A DNA stretch of 64,000 bases from Armillaria gallica. Its lineage: Eukaryota; Basidiomycota; Agaricomycetes; Agaricales; Physalacriaceae. Below are positions 34,364 to 47,321 of the stretch, in pieces. The DNA lies in the NCBI GenBank assembly GCA_037576215.1, contig JBANDB010000010.1, positions 248,001 through 312,000 on the forward strand. The letters are read 5' to 3'. Numbering within the stretch: position 1 is the stretch's first letter; each line of letters starts with the position of its first letter. A program made the translations under genes and the position numbers. The notes under the pieces were generated by a model that was not told where the DNA came from, made no database searches, and saw only the letters and a list, made by a program, of their open reading frames with translations.

Positions 34364-37300
34364 TATGGCCAAGAAACGTCGTTCGTTACAGTCTTTCTTC
34401 GTTCCTTACTCCCAGCCAGCTTCCCCTTCGTCTCTGGCTGCCAGTTCTCACGATATCTCTCACTACGCGACCTTGCCCCGTCGTAATACGAATTCTCCGC
34501 CCTCAGATCTACTCGACGACGACCCATTTGCCAATCTCTCGTCTCCACTCCGGCAGGCACAATTTTTCGTCGCACAGCCCAAGTCCCCAGAGGCGAATCC
34601 TCGCTCGCCACTCGCGCCCAAGTGCAGCGAGCCTTCCTTCACCGTACAGCCGTCTATCACTAGAGCTTCGTCGTCTGGAATCATCCATGCGCGGCCAGCA
34701 CACCAGAAACCGGCCTTTACCCCCCGTCCTTCCCTTCCGTCCCTGCACACGCTCTCCAAAATCAACTTTGTGATATCTAAAAAGGTGTCGCCGTCTCACA
34801 TAGTCTGTCTTTAACCTAACTAACTCTGTGTTCCCACCAGGTGCGTAGAGGAAGAGTTGGCGCGACTTTGCCGTTTGAGCCATGGGATGACCATCCCGAT
34901 TCTCAGTCGTCTGGATCGACTACCCCTTCCCAAGAATCCGTTTCCAAATTACCAACTCCAGAACACGACACTTTGGCTGCGGCCGAAAGTTATTTCCCTG
35001 GAAATAAAATCACAGAATCTCCACTTACTACTTCTCCTACTCAAGTCACCGACGACGCCAATGCGGACTTTGTTGATTTCTCAGACGAAGACGACTGCGA
35101 GCTCTTCGCCGCGTCCCCCGATGACGAGGATATCGACGTAGGCTTTAACTACACGGGCTTGGCTTACCTAGAACCGCCAAATGACGATCTTCTTACTCAA
35201 CCTGCTCTATCGCGCACTCTATCTGCGACTCTGTCACAGAGTTCCCACTCGCGCTCCGTTTCATCCACATCCTCTACCTCCTCCCTAGGCGAAGTCTACC
35301 CCGAGTCTCGTTTCCGCGATCTCTCGCCGGACGGAAGTCATAGCGACATATGTTTCCCAAGCTCTTCTTCCACTGAGAGCGAAGGTGATGTCCTTCACTC
35401 ACCCCCTGACGATTTCATCTCGGATGCTTATTCCTGGGAATGCACCCCAACTCCACCCACATCAATGTATATAAGCGACCCTGACGTGATGATGTTTGAG
35501 CCGGGTACATCCGTCGATACGATCACACACCACGACCACCGCTCTACTATCATGCAACGCGACTACGACTGGACCCACGAAATGGTAGACAGCGATGCGT
35601 GGGACGGCAGAGGGCGCGAATCTACGCGCCGTCCCGATTTCTCTGGCTGGGCGCCAAGCGGTAACGGAAACGGCAGAGGACATGATGAAAAGGGCCGCGG
35701 CTGTGGAAACTATAATGGGGGTTGGGGCGGCTCGGGTGACGACGGCCGAGGGGGCGATAGGAGGGGGATGCGGTCATCGTTCTCGACACCATCATCCTCA
35801 GATGCTTCCTCCGAGAGCGAAGATGATTCCGAAGGCGAGTACGGCCAGGGATCAAAGGCTGTACAGCCCAGGGACTCTGACGACGATGTTCCACTCGCTC
35901 AGCGAATTCCGACTGCCCTCAAAGCCCAAAAGACGCTGAGACTGAAGACAAAGGAGGAGCGGGACCAGCGACGGAGGGACCGTGCCGCACGCAGAGCTCG
36001 CCAAGAGACGCTCCGTCCAGCAGGCGCAGCAGCTCCAGCCCCTCAGCTGATGTCAAGCACGCAGGAGGCCGCGTTGCATGCTTCTAGATCGATTCGACGG
36101 CCTCGTACACAAACCGTGTCAGGGCCTGCTCGTCGGATGCCCTTTGCCGTGGAAGACCTCACCCAGCGCTTGCAGCATGTCCAGGCTGCGGACCTACGCG
36201 GCGAGCCCGTAAGGAGTCCGTCGCCTCCCAAGGTCAAGACGCTCCGTCCCATGCGCTCCTTCCACCAGTCAGAGCGGCGGCGGTTCGACGAGCATGCGTT
36301 GGTCCCTCTGCCTGGGCCGCCGCTTGTGAGATCCACGACGCGGACACGGAGTCGGGTGCGTGACGACACGCAAATATCCCGACGCGTGGTCAGCGAGATG
36401 CCTGCCGACACGGAGCAGAAGCTCTACCGCTCGACGACGCGTAGTAGGCCGAGGGCGCACGAAGACGCGCCGCGAGCCTATAGCGAGATGCCACCGGATG
36501 CCGAGGTGAAGCTCGCTCGTGCGCGAAGTCGGGTGCGAAGTCCTAGTCAGAACCACACTGAGGATGCGATACCGCCCCTGCCTAGACATTCTGAGGATCG
36601 CAAGTTGACCAAGGGGGGAGGCCGGACGTCGTCGGAGCAGCCCAGAGCGATGGGCTCGACGCCAGCCCCTGTTGTCAAGGGTGTCGTGTCGCAACAGCGT
36701 ATCTTCATTGGTGATAGACAGAGTTATAACATGGTCGAGATTGGCGCGTCGACGAATGCGGGAGATGTGGTCGACATGGTGGAAGCACAGGGGTCACTGA
36801 AGGGCTGGGTTGGTACTGGGGGATGGATGCTTTGGGAGGTTGCTCAGGATTTTGGAATGGGTCTGTTGATTTAATAGTGTCGGACAAGGTGCCTTTGCTG
36901 ACCGATACTTTTAGAGCGCCCTATTCGAAGCTTTGAGCTTCTCGCCGATGTTGAGGCCTCGTGGAACAGGGATAAGATGGTTAACATCTTTGTGCTGAAA
37001 CTGACGACTTTGTCTTCGTTGCTTCGTCGTACGGTATGTCATGCCGTTACTGTAGTGTTCGAATGCTTCTAATAATGTTGTCAGGCCATTCCGTCAGTTT
37101 CTCCTCTCCATTCTGGCTACGTAGAATGGGAAATCAAACGCGGCAAATGGAGCAAACGTTGGTTATCGCTCCGTGAGCATAGTTTGTTTTTATCTAAACG
37201 CGACAATGTGAGTGTGTACTCTGAAGATGAGGAAAACATCTAAACAGTCATTATTAGGGCAAAGACGAGATGTTTCTCTGCTCCCTATCTAATTTTGATG

Positions 37301-37686
37301 CCTATTTCGTCACACGCCTACACAAGGCGCCTAAAGCCTTTGTCTTTGCTCTGAAATCTACGGACAATTTATCACTGTTTGAGAATACTGCAGACTATCT
37401 ACATGTCTTTTCTTGTAACAAGAATGATGGGGATCGATGGATGGAGAGGATCCTTCTTGCTCGTGTGAGTACCTATGGTTTCCCGTCTCATTGACAGCTC
37501 TGACCTTCCTTTTTTACGTAGTCCTATGTTCTGCACCAGGAACGTAATGTCTTGTTCAACCCAAAGACTACCACTGGGCTGTCCCGGGCTGGGACACGGA
37601 AAGGAACTGGTCGTCCTGTCCAGCAGCCGCTCGTGAATGTCGGGACGGCGGATGTGTTTGAGCCTGGTTCGCTGCTACGCAAGTAG
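34364..37686 (+). CDS. Ras-association and PH domain signalling protein
   Basis: Long protein of about 1,030 residues. It starts MAKKRRSLQSFFVPYSQPAS and joins over an intron (34785-34841) to VRRGRVGATLPFEPW. About 650 residues of acidic, Ser/Pro/Arg-rich disorder follow. The RA domain begins QQRIFIGDRQSYNMVEIG and contains GGWMLWEVAQDFGME. An intron at 36861-36914 joins GME to RPIRSFELLADVEASW; without splicing the frame stops at once, which hides the second half. The PH domain follows: HSGYVEWEIKRGKWSKRWLS, FLSKRDN, then GKDEMFLCSLSNFDAYFVTR, KAFVFALKSTDNLSLFE and DGDRWMERILLAR. The end reads FEPGSLLRK. Adjacent RA-PH modules occur in MRL/RIAM proteins, which link Ras-family GTPases to actin and membranes; a similar role is inferred. 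Confidence 0.88.
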
Positions 37687-38127
37687 CAGAACGGTATATG
37701 ATCACGACCACTATGATATTGACATGCCTATTCTCCACACTGCTGCCTATGTGTAGTAGACTTTGTATCCTTACTGTCCTTCTTTTTTCCCTTCGACATA
37801 CATGGTAAGTATTAGGTTTTTGTTGTAAAAACATATGATATAACATTAAAGAAAAAAAGTGAATAATGAATGTACTCCAAGCGTATGATTGGCCGCCATA
37901 AAAATTTAGTTGTATAATACAGTCCTGTAACGCTAGGAAATTGGTTGGGCTAAACAGACTTACGGTAAGGAGAAATAGAAAGTAAATATACTACTCGTCA
38001 ACAGAGATACCTGCTCTGAATTCAGTCATACTAGTCGCTAAATAAAAGCAAATCTAAAACACCAGTCCCGGTCTGAACGAACTTAAGTAGGTCCCCACTC
38101 ATACTCCTACATCTTAACAGTCTTAGT
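37687..38127. other. Convergent intergenic region
   Basis: 3' regions of the RA-PH gene (+) and alpha-actinin (-). AT-rich with AATAAA-like runs (around 37855-37870). No gene. Confidence 0.5.
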
Positions 38128-40847
38128 CTATGCAAAAACGTCATCCAGCCATCGCTCGTAGTCGTATTCTGGTTCTCCCGCGTCGTTCCGTACACTTGGC
38201 ATGACTTCCTTCAAGTAGTCCACAGACGATGCCGGAAGGTGGGCAATGCGCAAGTCTAATTCTGTCACAAAGAGCTGCAGATACGGTGAGAACGGAATTT
38301 CGCACGAAGGAGAGTAAGCAGACCTTGTCGGAAGCGATCCCACGGAAAGCTTCACGCAATTGCTCGGGAGACGTCTGATCCTCTGTTATGTCCACCTAGG
38401 AAAGTAAATTAATTAAGTCCAGATGACGCTGAGAGAAAGAAGGCAGAATCATTCACCAGAAGATTAATGAAGGCCTCGAAGCTCACAGCCCCGTAATCTT
38501 GTACCACTTGGTCGTATATGTAATTCATATCTTCGTCCTATGCCCAGTTGAGCTATGATAAGAATCGACAACCGCAGCACGTACAGAATACACAATGCCT
38601 AGACTCGCCAAGGCAGCCGTCATTTCTGATTGATTGAGGGTATTCGACTCATCCCTGTCGAAGTACCTGAATGTGCTTTCGAACTGCTCTAGCTGGGCGG
38701 GCGTGAGATTGGTCATGTTTCGTGAAACGATCTAGTAAAGCGGCCTTGGTGAGTGGGGCTATCACGTCGACGCCAATGAGTCACACCTGGTTATCGATAA
38801 AAGCTATCTTCTTGGCAATACTTTGCACGACAAGCTCCAGTTCAAACTCTAGGTCCTGACAAGTGAACACCGTGTAATCGTTTTCTTCGACGTTGGCGGC
38901 CGCGCACTCAGCTTCAGCTTCAGCGACATCAGCTAGCGTCTCCGAAAGAACTGGTATTCGAGTTTGAATACGCTGCACTTCCTGTTGTTGCTCCTAAGAA
39001 AGAGGAGAGGGTTCAGCAATGTAAAGTGAGCAAGATGCGAACCAACCATACTTCAAGAGGACCATCGACAGCCGCTAGTTCTGACGATATGAGATGCAAA
39101 CGACGCTCAAAATCATTCGCGACATCAGCAAACTGCTTTCGCAGACTTTCCTTGATTCTGAACCAGAGGTAAATATATGGAGATTACACGCTTTGAAGAC
39201 CACTTGCTGTCGTATCTGGGCGTTGATGGATCGGGAGCGTTGCGCCTCTGATGCCAACAATGCTTTCCAAGCCTCGTCCAGATCTGGCAGAGTAAGACCC
39301 TGGGGAGGAACGTACTCCCGTAGTCCATATGTCTTCAGTTTGGTCTGAACATTTCCAAACAAGGTTGCTATATCCTGTTTCTCAGTTACCCACGTCCGCT
39401 TGGTGGTTTGTTTGTAAATGGTGAAGTCGGCGGAGTGACTCTTGGCGTCCGTGTAAGTGCCTGAAAACATACTTGCTGACCATTTCGCTCGAATTTCCGA
39501 AAGCGCACGAAGAAGCTATGCCCATTTCATAAGGATACGACAGCAAAATGGAATGTTTGCTTACCAGCTTGACGCGACGTTCATAATCGTTACGTGACAG
39601 CCATACAGATTGCATCAGTTCGGCAAATTTGTCAACTCGTCGAGATACAGTTTCTGCTTGGTCTACAATCATAGTGATAAGCGCAGGATCAGGTAGAGCA
39701 AGTTGCTGGCAGACCCATCGATGAGAAAGCATGGAAGAAGCTTGCGATATAAGTCATGACACTCCGTTCATCGGGGTGGTTTGAATCGCATAAATCTTCC
39801 ACTTCGAGAAGTTGCTAGCCAGTAACTAAGTAACGGTCGAACCCCAGCGAGAGCTACATACCGGAATGTTCAGGTGGTCGGCAGCAACTTGGAAAGCTAA
39901 TCTTGTATTGGCGTGTCTGTCACTCTAGAGCATTGACATCAGACATCTGTAGCATGTAGAATGAAGGACCCAGATGTAACCAACTTTGTCGAGCTTATCA
40001 TAATCCAACAAGTCCGGTCGATGACAGTGAATCAAAGCACACCTTGCGGACACTATTAGCAAGGGTATTGAGCGTAATGCGATGTTTATATACGAACAGA
40101 GCCAGGCCGTCGGACCAACTGAGTGAAAAATCTTGCACGTTAACTTCCTTGTATGGCTCCGTCTTTCGTTGACACCAGAGTAGGAGACCCTCTTTTGCGG
40201 AAAGACCTTCTTCACTATAGTGGGGTATCAGACGAGAGACCAGCGGGAAAAAATTTATAGTGATGACACGCGCCTGATATCCGCAATCGTGAATCGTAAA
40301 ATGAGAGTCCATATCATTCCGAGTATGAGCTTCAGGTTCCCATCGATAATGTCTGAATATCAACGTGAATTGGATTTCAACAAGGTGATATTGTTGTCTA
40401 CCCTCCGGCCCAATATTTGTGAGTTTAACGCCTCTTGAAGTGATAAATTCCAAAGCCTTGTTAACATTTTCAGCCTTTTGGATTCGCATTCGGGGGGCCT
40501 TGTTGTATCGACCGAGAGACACGTCGCCTGAGATGGCGCAGATGTAATGTGATAAGGATTGACTCCACTAATGGTCGCAGGACGCACCCATGATTTCCTG
40601 TTCCCGTCCTCGAACCATTCGTTACGGAGACCATCACAATCAAGCACACACCATGAGCTGGATGAGCCGAACTCCATCAGATAGGTCCTTCACTAAGGAC
40701 GACATGGGCGGATAACCGTTAAGCTCGAGCTTTGTATTGAGCCTACATGGACAATAAAAGGTGGGCAAAGAAGGAATATTAGGCCACTGACCATTTGCAG
40801 AACGTCCGCTCCTGTACATCGCGCGACCTCGCCTCCAAGGATTCCAT
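38128..40847 (-). CDS. Alpha-actinin, actin-crosslinking protein
   Basis: The start at 40847 gives [20 protein letters not shown], joining to [20 protein letters not shown]: calponin-homology domain 1 (also [20 protein letters not shown], then [16 protein letters not shown]). CH2 follows with [40 protein letters not shown] and [21 protein letters not shown] rod with spectrin-like helices follows ([36 protein letters not shown]). The C-terminus has EF-hands: [20 protein letters not shown] (canonical D-x-D-x-S loop) and [20 protein letters not shown]. About a dozen short introns were removed; one uses a GC donor (40215-40273). In fungi alpha-actinin bundles actin in the contractile ring. At about 620 residues it fits the family size. 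Confidence 0.93.
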
Positions 40848-41031
40848 TACACAGAAATGAGTAGCAATTATTTGGGTGTAGAGTATCCGAACGAAAAGTG
40901 AGATCGTAAGTAAAGTGAGAGGAAGAGGCAGAAGACGAAATGTGTCCAAATGCGTCACGCGTCAGCCGTTTTTTCAAAGTCCGTCACGCGCCGTGTTTCT
41001 TGACTCTTGACCACCATCACCGCGGTGCATA
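40848..41031. promoter_or_regulatory. 184-bp divergent promoter, alpha-actinin / POB3
   Basis: The two start codons lie only 184 bases apart on opposite strands, so both core promoters must sit in this stretch. I see no clear TATA box. Confidence 0.55.
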
Positions 41032-43212
41032 ATGACGACCCAGTTCGACAGGATTTTCCATGGCCCCTCGCAGGAGATTGGCAGTGCGTTTTAACCTCGT
41101 TCTGTATGGTGATGCCGCTCACAAATTTCACAGAATTTCGTGTCGCAGCGACCGGCATGGCCTGGAAAGGCGTGGAGTCGGAAGGCGTTACTGCTATGCA
41201 AGCCCCAGAAATCAAGTGGGCTCAGTGGTTGCGCGTCGCCCGTAACTTTCAGCTCCGAGTTGGCCTAGCTGGCCACAAGAAAGAGACTTTCGACGGCTTC
41301 ATGCGAGAGGTAATACAGTTTCCGTGTTTGTCTGGTGTATTTTCGTGCTGATGCGTTATCAGGATCACGATAAGGTTGAGGCGCTCATGCGAAAACACTT
41401 CAACATTACTCTGGAGAATAAGGAAGTGTCCCTGAGAGGTTGGAACTGGGGCGTGACGGACTTTCAAGGTTCGCTGCTTGTCTGCTATCTGTCTTGTACG
41501 GCATTGACAGTCACGCAGGCAATGAGCTTGCATTCATGGTTGCAGATAGAACGGCTTTTATGCTCAATCTGCAACAAGTCAACAACTCCAATATTGCTGC
41601 TCGCACCGAGGTCGCGCTCGAATTCACGCCGGGAACCTCGAAGTCTAAGCATGCAGTAGACGAGTTGACAGAAATCCGCTTTTTTGTTCCTGGCACTCAG
41701 CCCAAAGTGAAAGGGTCCCAAAACGGGTCCCAAAAGTCGGATGATGAAGATGATGCAGAAGAACAGAGCGCTGCTCAGGTCTTCCATGACTTGGTAAAGG
41801 AGAAGGCGGAGATCGGGGCTCCCTCCGCCGACATCATTCTCAGCTTCGATGAAGTGCTTGTGCTCACTCCTCGAGGCCGATATGACGTCGACATGTACAA
41901 CGGGTTCTTGCGACTGCGTGGTAAGACCTACGACTATAAGATCGTCTACTCCAGTATATCGCGTCTCTTCCTCCTACCCAAGGATGATCAGCATGTTCTC
42001 TTCATTTTGGGTCTTAATGACCCCATCCGCCAAGGGCAGACGCGCTATCCGTATCTTGTCATGCAGTTCACTCGCGAGGAGGAGATCACGGCAGAATTGA
42101 ACATGTCAGAGGAAGATATCGAGAAATACGATCGGCTGAAGAAGAGCTATGAAGATCCTACGTTCGAGGTTGTGTCAAGTCTGTTCCGTGCGCTATCTGG
42201 GAAAAAGATAATTGGTGCTGGGAGCTTCCAGAGGTGAGAATCGCTCACTGTATCTGTATCTTTCCAATCTTATCTTGAATAGTCGCGACGGTCACCCTGG
42301 CATTAAAGCCAATCTCAAAGCAACACAAGGAGACCTTTTCTTACTCGAAAAATACATCTTTTTCGTTTCCAAACAGCCAACGCTTATCGAACTATCCGAA
42401 ATTCATCAAGTCTTCTTCTCCCGAGTCGCCACAGCTGCGCGGACATTTGACCTTCGGATCGTCACAAAAAACGGTCCTGAATACACGTTCACGTCTATTA
42501 ACAAGGAGGAACAAGAAAGCACGCAGGCCTACCTCAAAGACAAGAGGATCAAAATCAAGAGCGAACAAATACCAGACGCGGAACTGTTGTTGTCTGCTGC
42601 TGTTGGTGATGATGACGATGACGATGAATCGATGCGTAGTGTTGACTCGGACGATGACGCGCCCAAGAAGGTGTCAAGGAATCGGGATGACGACGACGAT
42701 AGCGAGTCTGATGGTGAGTTGCTTGTCTTCATTCGGATCTCTCAGCGTGTCTAACCTCCATACAAGAATCCTTCGAAGCTTCGTCCTCTGATTCGGGTTC
42801 TCCGACAGAGAGTGACTCGTCTGAAGGTGGAGCAGCAACTGCCTCTGATGCCAGCGGAGATCGAGACTTCAAGAAGAAAAAGACGAAGAAGAAAGTCAAG
42901 GACACAGACGGCGCTCCCAAAAAGAAGAAGGCAAAGGCAGATGGGAGTGATGCAGAGGATGATAACGAGGACGTAGAGAAGGAGGCGTCCAAGCCGAAGA
43001 AGAAGAAGAAGAAAGCCGACGACGCTATGGATGTTGACGGGGACAAGCCCAAGCCAAAACCAAAGCCCAAGCCCAAGGCTAAACCCAAGGCCGACGGTGA
43101 TGGTGATGCCATGGACGTCGACGAAAAGCCCCGACCCAAACCGAAGCCTAAGAAAAAGGAAGGGGAGGCTTTGGAGCCACCGAAGAAAAAGCAGAAAACG
43201 TCATCCGATTAA
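41032..43212 (+). CDS. POB3: FACT histone-chaperone subunit Pob3 (SSRP1 family)
   Basis: Partner of Spt16 in FACT, which reorganises nucleosomes during transcription and replication. Exon 1 reads MTTQFDRIFHGPSQEIG. A GTGCGT intron (about 41093-41130) joins to KFRVAATGMAWKG, the start of the SSRP1 N-domain. Next come VSLRGWNWGVTDFQGNELAF (with an intron inside), AARTEVALEFTPG, the PH-like middle domain with YDVDMYNGFLRLRGKTYDYK, DDQHVLFILGLNDPIRQGQT and the second PH repeat (HPGIKANLKATQGDLFLLEK). The C-terminus is acidic then strongly basic, with a run of Lys-Pro repeats (about 43050-43090) and a KKKQKTSSD end. There is no HMG box, as in other fungal Pob3 proteins, which rely on separate Nhp6-type HMG proteins. 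Confidence 0.95.
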
Positions 43213-44766
43213 TATACGTACTAGGCGTAATTCATTTCTATAGGCCTCCTTAAATTATATCTTGCTCTCTATTGTACATCAAACTTGGGTTCGTTCCATG
43301 CCTCTTTCGCTTTGGTTTATATTAGGAAGATGGGTAGGTAGGTAGTGTTAGTTCACAACTGTTTCAGACATTATGTAATGCGAGCAGTAGAATCTACGAA
43401 CCACCATCACCTGCACGACGCTCCCCTTCCAGAGCCAAACAAACTCGCGCATTTGACATGCCAGTCGTCGAGCAGAAGTGCCCAGCAACAGCTAGCCAGG
43501 TGAAAACGATAACGGAAGAATCGTGACAGCGACAGCCTGAGGCGTCGCTCAGTGGATACAAGTAAACATTGCGAACTTGAGAAACAGCCTTGATGAAACC
43601 GACTGGACGCCGCTTAGCGTTCTTACTATACTTTTACTGTCCTTGGTAAGTTCTTTCCCGATACTTCAGCTACACACACTTCAATAACACGGAACATAGC
43701 TACTTCTTCACGCCTCGAAGGTGTCGCCAACATGGGCCTTAGCTTTATGCCAATCGGGTCCGGAGACGTCTTTACTGGGAAGCTAATTTTTGACCTTGGC
43801 TCTTGTGGATGTTCAGTGCGGCAGCGGCTATTATCCGGGACGACTTTGTGTAACTGTAAGATTGCCACAACCCAGGACCATTCCGTGAAACAAGCCTCAG
43901 GCTTTGTATAGCTTCCGTGCACTAATCCCCGTGCATTACTCGAGACTTTGAGCCTGGTGACATCTATGAACTTGCACTTTCTTGACGTCTTGTGCACATC
44001 TCTTCCTTTCTAGTAGCGTGAGTTAGATTTCCTTCCATACTATAGTTCAGAAGTGGAGTCTTACTTGGGATTATCAGGAAACCTTCCCAAACCTTCCGTG
44101 GCAGTTCTTTCTGGCGGAATGGTTACGCCGGACATTCAAAACACACCGTACTGTACTCGGTATTTATGCTCAGACAAAAAGTTCTAGTTGATCACATGGA
44201 ACACGAGATATATTCTCTGTAACCAGAACCTTATCACGGTCCAGACATGCTTGCTCCCGTACATGACATGTTTTTCATATTCCCGTGTGTATGATTTTTA
44301 TGCTTTGATTTTGTGTAGCTTACGATAATCGATGATTGACTACTAGGATATACATAATCACACCGTATACCTTGGTTACTACCGTGGAGACCGTTCCAGC
44401 CGGAGAATCGTTTCTGTCACATCAGCGTCCAACCTTTCTTTTTTGCCAATGAATCATGGTTTTCTCGCGGTACCACATGTGGTATGCCGTTACAGCAATA
44501 TCAAGTCCACAAGCCTTATCGTCGCCAAGACCTCTTACTTCGCTTTTCGACCATTGAATATGCAAGGTTCGTTACGATCGTCAACGCGTCCATGGAGCTC
44601 TTCCTCGTGGCGATGTCCCCTCCAACGCATCCAAACCGGCACCAGTATAGCAACGCGTCAACCATCAACAGTATAAGAAGGCTGGCATGATTATTGGTTG
44701 CAAGCATCGAACCAGTTGGTTCTACTCTTGACTTGTCCCTCGTTTTTAACGTGAATTTATTTGATC
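43213..44766. other. 1.5-kb intergenic region
   Basis: No gene supported. A 123-codon minus-strand ORF (43626-43997) and a 77-codon plus ORF (44443-44676) lack motifs and splice partners. A short GGTAGGTAGGTAG microsatellite lies near 43334. Confidence 0.4.
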
Positions 44767-45921
44767 ATGTTCACCACAGTCGCTCTCTCACTTCTTGTTG
44801 GCTCTTCTGCGGCCTTTGGGAACCCTTTCGTCGGATCGCTGAAGCCTCGACAGACGATTTCGTACGTTGAGTTCCGTCTTCTTAATCCGTAAACCCGAAC
44901 TAACGGGGTGTCAATTATAGTCGCTGTGGAACTTTCATTAGCGACGAGAGGATTCTAGCTGCGGAGACTCACTTCAGGAATAACAAAGTTTTGAAGACCC
45001 AAAACGAGTCAGATGCGAGTATTGATGTTCAGTTCCATATCATCTACTCGGACCAGACCGAGGCAGGCGGTTACGTCCCGTAGGCATCTGCTGTACCTTC
45101 TTTCATTTTGAGAGCTACTTCTGACTGGACCACTTAGTGACACTCAGATATCCGATCAGATAAATGTGTTGAACGCTGCTTATGCGAACTCGGGACTTTC
45201 GTTTACGCTTGCCAACACTTCATACATCAATAACGCCGACTGGTTCTCGAATGTTGGTCCGGACGAGTGAGTCTTGGATTACACTTGCTGTGAAATTAGG
45301 CTCTTGACGAGGTCAACAGATCTTCACAAACTGAGATGAAACAACAACTTCGTCAAGGAGATGCCGCTACACTGAATGTTTATACCGTCGGTTTTGAATC
45401 AGGTAGTGGTGCGGGTCTCCTCGGTTACTCGACCTTCCCTTCGGACTATGAGAGTGCCCCCGAGGATGATGGTGTTGTCATTCTCTTCTCCTCACTTCCC
45501 GGAGGTTCCACCCAAAACTACAATGAAGGTCAGACGCTGACGCACGAGGCCGGCCATTGGGTTGGGTTATACCATACCTTCCAGGTAAGCTTTGAACCGC
45601 CTTCCTTGTTCACATGCCGAGTTATTAAATGAGCACTCTTCAGGGGGGATGCGATGGTGACGGTGACGATGTCGATGATACTCCGGCAGAGGAGTCTCCC
45701 GCAGAAGGATGCCCGACAAGCCGCGATACATGTTCTGGTGACGGAGTTGATCCCGTCCGTGAGTACTTGGCAAATACAGTCATTCCGGTTGGTCATCCTG
45801 ACGTGCTTCTGCAGACAACTATATGGACTATTCATATGATTCCTGCATGACGGAGTTCAGCGATGGTCAGATTACTCGTCTACAAGACCAAATGCGAACG
45901 TATCGTGGAATTGCTTTCTGA
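44767..45921 (+). CDS. Secreted M43-family zinc metalloprotease
   Basis: Signal peptide [18 protein letters not shown], then a propeptide-like segment ([20 protein letters not shown]). Catalytic-domain features are [42 protein letters not shown] and LLGYSTFP. The zinc site is [13 protein letters not shown] (HExxHxxGxxH, metzincin-like). A cysteine-rich part (CPTSRDTC) follows and the Met-turn block reads [15 protein letters not shown]. Exons join over short introns near 44864, 45082, 45268, 45584 and 45760. This is the fungal MEP1/cytophagalysin-like type of about 280 residues, which digests extracellular protein. No frame break is seen. Confidence 0.92.
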
Positions 45922-46177
45922 GGAGGTTTTTTATCCTTCAAAGAGGCTATACCCTTGTAGATAGCACATTCATTTAATACCATTTTTTATGCCGAGCTGC
46001 AACGTCTTGGTGTGTTGAGGCAGGACTTCTTTAGTGAGTTGCCGAGTTGCGACGTAAGGCCCATGCGCCGGGAACGATGCGGAATCGGAGGCAAAATTGA
46101 CCCAACGTGCTCCGATTTCCCACGTTCGTCAATCCACGTCTCTTTCCTCCCTTGCCCTTTTTTTCTTCAGTACCGTC

Positions 46178-47321
46178 ATGTCTCTCCCTCAGCCTGTCCC
46201 ACCCTCCTGGAAGGTATTTACCTTCTTTTGTTTCTTGAATTTATTATCGATGCGCGTGGCTCTCAGGATCTCGGAAAGTCGTCCAACGACCTTCTTACCA
46301 AAGATTTCCCTTTCTCCGGCGCGACCCTCGAGGTTAAGACCAAGACTCCCTCAGGCGTCGTGTTCAAGGTCGGCGGCAACAGGGACAACAAGTCAAACAT
46401 CATCAATGGAGACCTCGAGTCCAAATACACCAACCGCAAGCACGGTTTCATCTTCACGCAAACCTGGACTACCGCCAACGTTCTCAAGTCTCAGTTCGAG
46501 ATCGAGAACCAGATTGCCAAGGGCCTCAAGCTCGACTTGAACACGACTCTCCAGCCTGAGAAGGGCAACAAGTCGGCTCTTATCAATGCTGCCTACAAGC
46601 AGTCCGGCGTCCACACCCGTGCTGCTCTTGACGTGTACAAGGTTGGTCAACCCCTGTGCTTGCTTTCGCGTTCTCATTCTCCTTCGATGTAGGGACCTAC
46701 CTTCACTGCTGATACCGTCCTTGGCCGCGACGGATTCCTTGTTGGTGCTGAGTGCGCTTACAACGTGACCGAGGGCAACATCACCAGATACGCCGCCGCC
46801 GTTGGATACAACGCCCCCGAATACGCTGTCACCATTCACGGTCTCAACAACCTCAACACCTTCTCCGCCAGCTACTACCACCGCGTCAACGCCGATGTGG
46901 AGGCTGGTGCCAAGGCTGTCTACGACACCAAGGCAACTTACGGTGGCGTTGCGCTTGAAGTGGGTGCTAAGACGTGAGTATTTCATCATTCAGGGTTAGG
47001 TGTAGATCTCAAGTTTATATATAGTTACCTCGATGCCAACACTGCATTCAAGGCCAAGATTAACAACTCCGGTGTTCTTGCTCTGGGTATGGTCATGATT
47101 TGAAACTCCCTTACCGTACTCAATACCGCTCTACAGGCTATGTTCAGAACATCCGTCCCGGCTTCAAGGCCTCCTTTGGCCTTGCCCTTGATACGCAAAA
47201 GCTGAACGACACTACCGCAGCCGGTGGCCCCTCTCACAAGGTTTGTTTGGTCCGCTGTCTCCATTGACTCCTGACACTGATTTCCGCTCAGGTCGGTGCA
47301 AGCTTCACTTTCGAATCATAG
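46178..47321 (+). CDS. POR1: Mitochondrial outer-membrane porin (VDAC)
   Basis: Voltage-dependent anion channel, a 19-strand beta-barrel through which metabolites cross the outer mitochondrial membrane. Exon 1 encodes MSLPQPVPPSWK. An intron joins to DLGKSSNDLLTKDFPFSGAT, the N-terminal helix and first strand typical of fungal porin. Later strands include TPSGVVFKVGGNRDNKSNII, GLKLDLNTTLQPEKGNKSAL, GRDGFLVGAECAYNVTEGNI, YAVTIHGLNNLNTFSASYYH and the final GGPSHKVGASFTFES. Codon use is strongly C-ending (AAC, GCC, AAG), as expected for a highly expressed gene and unlike its neighbours. About 290 residues. Confidence 0.95.

Noticed and set aside
39825..39860. GGGGTTCGACC on the minus strand resembles a tRNA T-arm
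   Set aside because: It lies within an alpha-actinin intron and no tRNA body can be folded around it.
42729..43139. Long minus-strand ORF opposite the Pob3 tail
   Set aside because: It is the antisense shadow of the Asp/Lys/Pro-rich tail: low-complexity Ser/Phe/Leu and no motifs.
43626..43997. 123-codon minus-strand ORF
   Set aside because: No recognisable domain and no flanking exons; could not be supported as a gene.
46393..46989. 198-codon minus-strand ORF
   Set aside because: Antisense of VDAC exons; its openness follows from the C-ending codon bias of the porin gene.
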